DNA from: Persephonella sp964519345
Lineage (GTDB): Bacteria > Aquificota > Aquificia > Aquificales > Hydrogenothermaceae
Assembly (NCBI GenBank): GCA_964519345.1
Contig: CAZFKX010000018.1
Location: 29,250-93,249, forward strand
Reading direction: 5' to 3'
Length of the DNA stretch: 64,000 nucleotides
A program made the position numbers and the translations under genes. The notes beneath the pieces were generated by a model, which saw only the letters and a program-made list of their open reading frames with translations, was not told where the DNA came from and did no database searches. Positions 59,258 through 64,000 of this stretch are shown piece by piece. Within the stretch, counting starts at the first letter, position 1, and each line of letters starts with the position of its first letter.

Positions 59258-60589
59258 TTAATCCTCCTCTTTTTCTCTTTCTGGTTCAGTTCCCGGCTTT
59301 TCCTCTTTAGCCTTTTTGCTCTCATACTCTTCCTTTGTCATCTCAACAATATTAGCCTTTTCTTTAATTAAGTCAAGAACTTTTTTCTTTAGTATTGCAT
59401 AGATAATATTGTTAATAAGTCCTTTCTCTTCAAGATACTTTTTTAGCTGATCAGCCGTCATATTGTAGGCTTTAGCCATATTTTCTATCTCTTTATCTAT
59501 CTCTTCTTCTTCTACTTTTATATTTTCTTTCTCAGCTATTTTGTTTATAACAAACATAACCCTAACATTTTTTTCCGCAGTTTTTTTAAGTCCTTCAGCA
59601 GCAGCTGCAATCATTTCCTGATTTGGCTTTATCCCATAACTTTCAAGCTGTTTTACATACTCCTGTAAAAGATGTTCCAGCTCTGCTTTAACCACTGACT
59701 GTGGAACGTCAAAATCATACTGCTCTGCAAGTTTATCAATTATTTTCTGTTCAAGCTCCCTTTCCTTTGCATCTTTTATCTGATTTTCAAGACTTTCTTT
59801 TATCTTTTTCCTCGCTTCCTCAACATTTTCTCCAAGATTTGTATTCTTCACAAACTGATCATTAAACTCAGGTAAAGCTTTTTCTTTAACCTCAAGTATC
59901 CTTACAGTAACAGTAGCTTTCCCAAACTCTTCCCCTTTTTCATTGTAAAGAGATACATTATGAACGGTTACTTCATCTCCAGCTTTTTTTCCCTTTATCT
60001 TTTCTTCTATCTCAGGTCTGAGTTGACCCTGTCCCACTGCCACCTCAAACTCATCTTCTTCCTCTTCTCCTGTGTCTGCTTTTATATGGTAGTAAATCTT
60101 TATAAGATCACCGTTTTCAACCTCTTTATCTGCCAATTTATAAGTTGCATGCTGTTCCAAAAGATTTTGTATAGCTTTTTCAATATCCTCTTCACTTATT
60201 TCATGTTTTATCATTTCAATTTCAAGACCTTCATACTCTTTAAGTTCAAAATCTGGAGCAACTTCAAATGCAACTTTTAGTTTTAAAGAATCTCCGGAAA
60301 GTTCAACATCACCAAAAGATATGTCAGGTGAAACTGGAGAAAGTTTTTGCTCTTCTAAAATAGATTGAAGTTTTTCAGATATATATTTCCTTGCCACTTC
60401 CTCTTTTATAGCTTGCTTGTATCTTGCTTTGACAACAGCTGGAGGAACATGCCCCTTTCTAAATCCAGGAATGTTAACGTTCTTAGCTATTTCTTTTACC
60501 ACATTGTCAATTAAACTTTTTATTTCCTGCCCTTTTTCCTCAATTGTTAATGTTCTAACAAGACCCTTCTCTTCTACAGTAACGCTCAT
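59258..60589 (-). CDS. tig: Trigger factor (ribosome-associated chaperone/PPIase)
   Basis: Co-translational chaperone at the ribosome exit. The 443-residue protein has the N-terminal ribosome-binding motif NVNIPGFRKGHVPP (about 39-52, GFRKG signature), a PPIase-like middle domain (about 155-245) and a helical C-terminal substrate-binding domain ending in a Lys/Glu-rich tail. GGAG precedes the ATG. It heads the tig-clpP-clpX-engB operon and is divergent from the unknown gene at 60706. Confidence 0.95.
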   Translation of the reverse strand: MSVTVEEKGLVRTLTIEEKGQEIKSLIDNVVKEIAKNVNIPGFRKGHVPPAVVKARYKQAIKEEVARKYISEKLQSILEEQKLSPVSPDISFGDVELSGDSLKLKVAFEVAPDFELKEYEGLEIEMIKHEISEEDIEKAIQNLLEQHATYKLADKEVENGDLIKIYYHIKADTGEEEEDEFEVAVGQGQLRPEIEEKIKGKKAGDEVTVHNVSLYNEKGEEFGKATVTVRILEVKEKALPEFNDQFVKNTNLGENVEEARKKIKESLENQIKDAKERELEQKIIDKLAEQYDFDVPQSVVKAELEHLLQEYVKQLESYGIKPNQEMIAAAAEGLKKTAEKNVRVMFVINKIAEKENIKVEEEEIDKEIENMAKAYNMTADQLKKYLEEKGLINNIIYAILKKKVLDLIKEKANIVEMTKEEYESKKAKEEKPGTEPEREKEED

Positions 60590-60705
60590 CTGTCACTCCT
60601 TTTAGATTTTTCTTAAAAAATACAAGCTTTTATTATATCAAAACTGATTTATCATTGATACTCGTATTCAAGTATATAGTTTAATTATAAAAGATGGAGG
60701 GATAC

Positions 60706-61200
60706 ATGATGAAAAATATAAAAGTAGTAATTAAATGGAGTGAACCTATAGAACTTTTTAAACCTGGAAAGTACAATACAGAGGAGAAATTTATATACCA
60801 CCTGAGAAAAATGCTTACAGAAAACGAAAGTCCTCTTCTCGAAAAAAAGGGATTCTTCCTTTTCTTATCAGGAAGTTTTTTACCTGAAGAAAAGCTGTCT
60901 GCAGTTCTTATAGGATACAGTTTTGAAAACTCTATAAAAGAGGAAATACGTAAACTGAAAGGTCATGTTCGGGAATTTAAATGTATATACAGAAACTACA
61001 AGAATGAGAATCTATATCTTAAAACAGGAATTATAGAACAGCTTAATGAAAAAGAAAGTAAAGAGTTGTATAATAATATTTTATGTAGTCTTGTTCTATC
61101 AAACTTTCCTTCATGTAACGAACCTTGTAAGTTGATCGGATTAACAGATATTTATATTAAAAATATAGGAAACTTTTCGCCATTGAAAGAAAACTCATAG
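60706..61200 (+). CDS. Unknown soluble protein
   Basis: A 164-residue protein I do not recognise. It is mixed alpha/beta with no signal peptide or membrane segment. Two Cys residues in CNEPCKL lie near the C-terminus and others near 101 and 126. GGAGG at 60696-60700 is 5 bases before this ATG, so the longer frame from 60694 (which contains that Shine-Dalgarno) is rejected. It is followed 12 bases later by another unknown gene, likely the same transcript. Confidence 0.65.
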   Translation: MMKNIKVVIKWSEPIELFKPGKYNTEEKFIYHLRKMLTENESPLLEKKGFFLFLSGSFLPEEKLSAVLIGYSFENSIKEEIRKLKGHVREFKCIYRNYKNENLYLKTGIIEQLNEKESKELYNNILCSLVLSNFPSCNEPCKLIGLTDIYIKNIGNFSPLKENS

Positions 61201-61212
61201 GAGGTGGTAGAT

Positions 61213-61563
61213 ATGGAAATATGGGTTTCTGTCAGTGGTGAAAAGAAAAAGTATCAGGGTTCTTTCAAATCAGTTATGGAAAAAATAGCAGTTGAAGGTA
61301 AAGGAAAAGATCTGAAATTACTATCCATACATGCCCCTAAAAAAGAGTTAAGAAGATTTAAAAGGGATCTTAGAAAGTATGGTAAAGATTTATTTAAGAC
61401 GGCAAATGAAATAGCAAAATGGTTTTACAATAAGGAGTATAGAAAGCTGTCCAGACTTTCAAAAGAACTTAAAAATAAAAAAGACATACAGTCCGTTCAG
61501 AGATACGAAATATTAAAGCAGAACTTATCATATCTAAAAGAAAAGCTTTCCTCTCTTTCTTAA
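61213..61563 (+). CDS. Unknown basic protein
   Basis: A 116-residue, strongly Lys/Arg-rich protein with a beta-strand start (MEIWVSVSGEKKKYQG) and a long helical remainder (FKRDLRKYGKDLFKTANEIAK and a later coiled region). AGGAGG is 8 bases before the ATG. A nucleic-acid-binding role is possible from the charge, but no motif is recognised. Confidence 0.6.
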   Translation: MEIWVSVSGEKKKYQGSFKSVMEKIAVEGKGKDLKLLSIHAPKKELRRFKRDLRKYGKDLFKTANEIAKWFYNKEYRKLSRLSKELKNKKDIQSVQRYEILKQNLSYLKEKLSSLS

Positions 61564-61651
61564 GGGGATAGATTCCCCCTCTTCTTTGAATTTCAAGGAA
61601 AAACAGATATATTATTTAACCTGTGTCAAATTACAACAGGGTGTTGATTTA

Positions 61652-62296
61652 TTGGAAAAATTTAGCATAGTTGAGATATTCCCTTCAATTGAAGGGGAAG
61701 GTAGTTTAATAGGTTATCCAGTAACCTTTATAAGACTTGAAGGATGCAATCTCAGGTGCGAGTGGTGTGACACATCCTATTCATACGATGGAAAAACGTT
61801 TGCAGAACTCACTTTAAACCAGATCATAAAGGAAATAAAAAAATATCCTAACAGAAAAGTATGCCTTACAGGAGGAGAACCATTAATTTGTGATAATGTT
61901 GATAAACTGATAACAGAAATTGTAAAGGAAGGCTACAGCCTCATAATAGAAACAAATGGAACTGTTTTAACAGAAAAAGTAAAAAGCGTTTTACAGAAAT
62001 TAAAAAATAGTATTCATATTGTTGCCTCTCCAAAACCTGACTCTTTCTATTTTATAAATAGGGAATTAATCCCATTTGTTAAAGAATTAAAATTCATAGT
62101 AGATGAGGGACTTAGTATAGACAATATACTTTTATACAGAAGATATTACGTCAGATTACCTCTTATACTCCAACCTGAAAGCAATAAAAAAGATATGATA
62201 AATAAAGCCTTAAAACTACAACAGGAGCTTTTAGAAAATCACAATATTGAGGCAAGAGTTATACCTCAGATTCACAAATATATGGGAATTCTTTAA
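61652..62296 (+). CDS. queE: 7-carboxy-7-deazaguanine synthase
   Basis: Radical SAM enzyme converting 6-carboxytetrahydropterin to 7-carboxy-7-deazaguanine in queuosine precursor synthesis. The 214-residue protein has the GEGSLIGYP motif (about 12-20), RLEGCNLRCEWCDT with the cluster cysteines (CxxxCxxC, about 25-38) and TGGEPL (about 73-78). I start it at a TTG (61652) 8 bases after AGGGTG, giving the family's usual short lead-in; the longer frame from 61586 adds 22 residues with no family match. Confidence 0.9.
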   Translation: MEKFSIVEIFPSIEGEGSLIGYPVTFIRLEGCNLRCEWCDTSYSYDGKTFAELTLNQIIKEIKKYPNRKVCLTGGEPLICDNVDKLITEIVKEGYSLIIETNGTVLTEKVKSVLQKLKNSIHIVASPKPDSFYFINRELIPFVKELKFIVDEGLSIDNILLYRRYYVRLPLILQPESNKKDMINKALKLQQELLENHNIEARVIPQIHKYMGIL

Positions 62297-62324
62297 TATT
62301 AAAGGGTTAATATTATTATTTTAA

Positions 62325-62408
62325 TGCGAGCGGAGGGAGTCGAACCCTCACGGCCTTTCGGCCACAGGATCCTAAGTCCTGCGCGTCTGCCAATTCCGCC
62401 ACGCTCGC
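62325..62408 (-). tRNA. tRNA-Leu (anticodon TAG)
   Basis: An 84-base class II tRNA read on the minus strand. The acceptor GCGAGCG/CGCTCGC closes it, with discriminator A at 62325. The anticodon stem CAGGA/TCCTG encloses loop CTTAGGA, giving anticodon TAG. A long variable arm (GTGGCCGAAAGGCCGT) is present, as in tRNA-Leu. CCA is not encoded. Confidence 0.95.
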
Positions 62409-62437
62409 AAAGAGAGGATAGATTATATCACAAATTA

Positions 62438-62521
<84 letters not shown>

Positions 62522-62561
62522 AAAACCAAAAATAATTTATACCCTAAAAGGATTAAATCAA

Positions 62562-62972
62562 TTACTGGGTTGTAAGCATAACTTTAAGATACGTAAAGCC
62601 CATATGAGGCTCTATTTTCATGATTATAAGTTTATTACCTTTTGTATAGGAAAGAACTGCCGTTTTTCCTACAAGTGATACATCAGGAGTCCATCCCTTC
62701 TTAGGCATATTTTTTTCAAAAAAATCAACAAGTTTAGCTACAGATCCTTTGCCCATGTATATTAAATAAGCTCTCACATCTCCATTGTTTTCAAATATAA
62801 AAGAATAATTTTCCTTAAACTTAAAATTTGCAGGAACAACAAAACTGTATTTACCAAGATTTTCCGTCTTTGCAACAAACTGAACAGGTTCCTTTGATGT
62901 GATAGTTTGAACCTGAGCACATCCTGTTAGTACAAAAAGTATTGATCCAAAAATCAGGATAATTTTCCTCAT
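62562..62972 (-). CDS. Unknown lipoprotein
   Basis: A 136-residue protein with a lipoprotein signal peptide and lipobox LTGC (C18), then a beta-rich mature domain with FFEKNMPKKGW near the middle. The pattern resembles small outer-membrane or periplasmic lipoproteins of unknown function. GGGAG lies 5-6 bases before the ATG at 62972; the longer TTG frame from 62984 overlaps that site. It is read on the same strand as the two tRNAs. Confidence 0.75.
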   Translation of the reverse strand: MRKIILIFGSILFVLTGCAQVQTITSKEPVQFVAKTENLGKYSFVVPANFKFKENYSFIFENNGDVRAYLIYMGKGSVAKLVDFFEKNMPKKGWTPDVSLVGKTAVLSYTKGNKLIIMKIEPHMGFTYLKVMLTTQ

Positions 62973-63078
62973 TTTTTCTCCCAAGGATTTTGATTATAAA
63001 TAATATTTTAACAGTTTTGGATATCGAAAAAAACTTTTAGGAAAAGAGTATTAATATTCTTATAAATTCAATACAGGG

Positions 63079-63096
63079 AGGGACGTTAAAATCCCT
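63079..63096 (+). terminator. Small hairpin in the pilin leader
   Basis: AGGGA (63079-63083, within a GGGAGGGA stretch) can pair with TCCCT (63092-63096) around an 8-base loop, followed by TATTAATAA. It may be a weak terminator or a leader structure; the stem is only 5 pairs. Confidence 0.25.
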
Positions 63097-63110
63097 TATT
63101 AATAACATAC

Positions 63111-63169
63111 TATCATCACAGGAAGATTTCAAGCTATCATCAGTTGCTCTACTATCATCTTAATCATCA
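63111..63169 (+). repeat. TATCATCA-type direct repeats in the pilin leader
   Basis: Copies of TATCATC(A/T) begin at 63111, 63135 and 63153, and ATCATCA at 63163. The surrounding 63100-63210 stretch is unusually G-poor on the plus strand. The 276-base gap between the lipoprotein and pilin genes holds these repeats, the small hairpin and the 63208 repeat, and nothing else I can support. They could be regulator binding sites or an unstructured 5' leader. Confidence 0.5.
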
Positions 63170-63207
63170 CTATTCAATCTAATCCACTCATCTTAGTCCA
63201 TTCATCT

Positions 63208-63220
63208 TTACGTATTTATA
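63208..63220 (+). repeat. 13-base direct repeat TTACGTATTTATA, copy 1 (before the pilin gene)
   Basis: TTACGTATTTATA occurs here, 29 bases before the pilin ATG, and again exactly at 63688-63700, before the 56-residue gene. A partial copy (TTACGTAT) lies at 63902-63909, before the gene leaving the window. Each copy precedes a gene start, so they may be promoter elements or a shared control site. Confidence 0.6.
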
Positions 63221-63248
63221 ACAAAGACTCATCAGGAGGTTGACTGTA

Positions 63249-63662
63249 ATGAAACAAAATCAGAAAGGTTTTACGCTAATTGAACTGCTTGTAGTTATTG
63301 TCATTCTCGGAATTCTTGCAAGTATAGCAGTAATGAAGTTTAGAGGTTCTGATGAGGGAGCTGTGATAGCATCTATGCAGAGTGATGCAAGAAATGCAAT
63401 TACAGCAGAACAGCTTTATTACTCAATCTATAGACGCTATGCACAGGTATCTGTAAATGCTTTAAATTCTTCAACAGGACAGACTGCAACTCTCTCAGGT
63501 TCTAACATTCAGGTAACAGCTTCTCCTTACAACATGCTTTACGTGTATCTTCAAGCTTGTCAGGACGGCTCACGTGGTTTTTTCGTAAGAGTAATATCAT
63601 CAAAAACTAACAGACGAGTTGAATATAACTCATGCACAGATGCAACTCTTTACATCAAATAG
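63249..63662 (+). CDS. Type IV pilin/pseudopilin-like protein
   Basis: A 137-residue prepilin. The leader MKQNQKG is followed by the processing site G/FTLIE and a hydrophobic helix (LLVVIVILGILASIAVMKF), the class III signal of type IV pilins and type II secretion pseudopilins. The globular part has a Cys pair (QACQDG and NSCTDA) near the C-terminus that probably forms a pilin-type disulfide loop. AGGAGG lies 9 bases before the ATG at 63249; the TTG at 63240 is too close to it. A clear terminator follows the stop. Major versus minor pilin cannot be told here. Confidence 0.88.
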   Translation: MKQNQKGFTLIELLVVIVILGILASIAVMKFRGSDEGAVIASMQSDARNAITAEQLYYSIYRRYAQVSVNALNSSTGQTATLSGSNIQVTASPYNMLYVYLQACQDGSRGFFVRVISSKTNRRVEYNSCTDATLYIK

Positions 63663-63680
63663 TCCCACTTGGGACTATTT
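63657..63680 (+). terminator. Terminator after the pilin gene
   Basis: AAATAGTCCC (63657-63666) pairs perfectly with GGGACTATTT (63671-63680) around ACTT. The stem starts within the last codons and stop of the pilin gene. Only a short T-run follows, but the 10-pair stem is strong for this AT-rich region. Confidence 0.8.
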
Positions 63681-63687
63681 TCAAACC

Positions 63688-63700
63688 TTACGTATTTATA
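63688..63700 (+). repeat. 13-base direct repeat TTACGTATTTATA, copy 2
   Basis: Identical to 63208-63220. It lies just after the pilin terminator and 28 bases before the TTG start of the 56-residue gene, nearly the same distance as copy 1 has to the pilin start (28-29 bases). Confidence 0.6.
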
Positions 63701-63727
63701 TTGGAAACCTAAAAAAGAAAGGAGGTT

Positions 63728-63898
63728 TTGAAAACTCAAAAGATGTGTGCAACTAAAAAGCAAATAAGTTTCATATTCAAACTGCTCTCAAAGATACATC
63801 CTGAAAAAGTTGTTGAGATAACGAATAGATATGACTTGAATAATCTTACTAAAAAGCAAGCACACCAATTAATCAATGAACTGATAAAAGCAAGGTAA
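63728..63898 (+). CDS. Small protein with a KQ...LTKKQA..LI.EL domain
   Basis: A 56-codon frame starting at a TTG, 2 bases after AAAGGAGG (an ATG at 63743 is an alternative start). The product is basic and helical. The stretch ATKKQISFI, then DLNNLTKKQAHQLINELIKAR, resembles a short domain found at the ends of some phage and DNA-processing proteins, where two helices flank a conserved T-K-x-A turn. That is recalled resemblance only. It sits between two genes with repeat-bearing leaders. Confidence 0.55.
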   Translation: MKTQKMCATKKQISFIFKLLSKIHPEKVVEITNRYDLNNLTKKQAHQLINELIKAR

Positions 63899-63952
63899 AG
63901 ATTACGTATCTAATATGAAATCAAAAAAAAAAAATTTAGGATGTATTTATTT

Positions 63953-64000
63953 ATGAGAAAGATTTTATTTGTATCACTCATTTTAAAAAATGCTTTAAAT
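63953..64000 (+). CDS. 5' end of an unidentified gene (partial)
   Basis: From ATG 63953, 16 codons run off the window with no stop, reading MRKILFVSLILKNALN. An in-frame ATG at 63941 adds four residues. The basic start plus hydrophobic run suggests a signal peptide. A run of 12 A residues (63923-63934) lies just upstream. No family can be assigned. Confidence 0.4.
   Translation, partial: MRKILFVSLILKNALN

Noticed and set aside
63923..63934. A12 tract as a phase-variation switch for the last gene
   Set aside because: It lies outside the readable frame from 63953, and the gene is cut by the window end, so no effect on a reading frame can be shown.

Overview
The window is a compact, AT-rich bacterial chromosome segment. 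Genes are tightly packed, with many 1-4 nt start/stop overlaps, and the proteins are rich in Lys, Glu and Ile. The mix includes a diderm envelope (LpxB, KDO transferase, Pel secretion apparatus, lipoproteins, outer-membrane barrels), flagellar regulators, MinCDE, short-form HisG, a FabL-type enoyl reductase and a fumarate reductase/succinate dehydrogenase flavoprotein. This looks most like a member of the Aquificota, probably Hydrogenothermaceae (Persephonella/Sulfurihydrogenibium-like). The placement is an inference from gene content and style. No transposase, integrase or CRISPR array was seen.

Layout. 1-3.5 kb: a gene edge, then thiE, a DUF2905 gene, queA, a DUF167 gene, aroK and acpS. 3.5-6.6 kb: a flagellar regulatory operon (flhF, flhG, fliA and an unknown gene) behind a clear sigma-54 promoter. 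6.6-13.4 kb, minus strand: minC-minD-minE-hisG-glmU-parvulin-trpD-orf-fabL. 13.5-21.1 kb, plus strand: lysA, purD, the frdA/sdhA flavoprotein and its terminator, a PyrK-like reductase, queD, a 39-residue membrane protein, gamma-carbonic anhydrase, an HU protein, tRNA-Pro and surE. 21.2-26.3 kb, minus: yicC, an MbfA-like ferritin/VIT1 protein, KDO transferase, a FetB-like permease and lpxB. 26.4-28.4 kb, plus: bioB and a GalE-like epimerase.

28.3-42.3 kb, minus: mazG and an MBL-fold hydrolase run into a complete Pel exopolysaccharide cluster in the order pelC-D-E-F-G-A-(TPR gene)-pelB. PelB appears split into a membrane-anchored TPR protein and an outer-membrane barrel protein. PelD keeps an RxxD c-di-GMP site. 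The convergent epimerase is a candidate PelX-type supplier of UDP-GalNAc.

42.4-48.3 kb, plus: upp, a LysE exporter, an NDUFA9-like protein and a small membrane protein. These are followed by a three-gene peptidoglycan module: an ExeA-like AAA ATPase, a Csd6-like L,D-peptidase and a Csd4/M99-like carboxypeptidase with a Tat signal. The first two share the same C-terminal NTF2-like domain. 48.3-60.6 kb, minus: an alpha/beta hydrolase, uvrA, a metal-type outer-membrane protein with a small His/Cys secreted protein, hemN, hisH, trpA, engB, clpX, clpP and tig. 60.7-64 kb: two unknown genes, queE, tandem tRNA-Leu genes, a lipoprotein, a type IV pilin-like gene with a repeat-bearing leader, a 56-residue gene and a gene running off the end.

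Many gene starts were moved downstream from the longest open frame because a Shine-Dalgarno sequence sits inside the longer frame; these choices are explained entry by entry.
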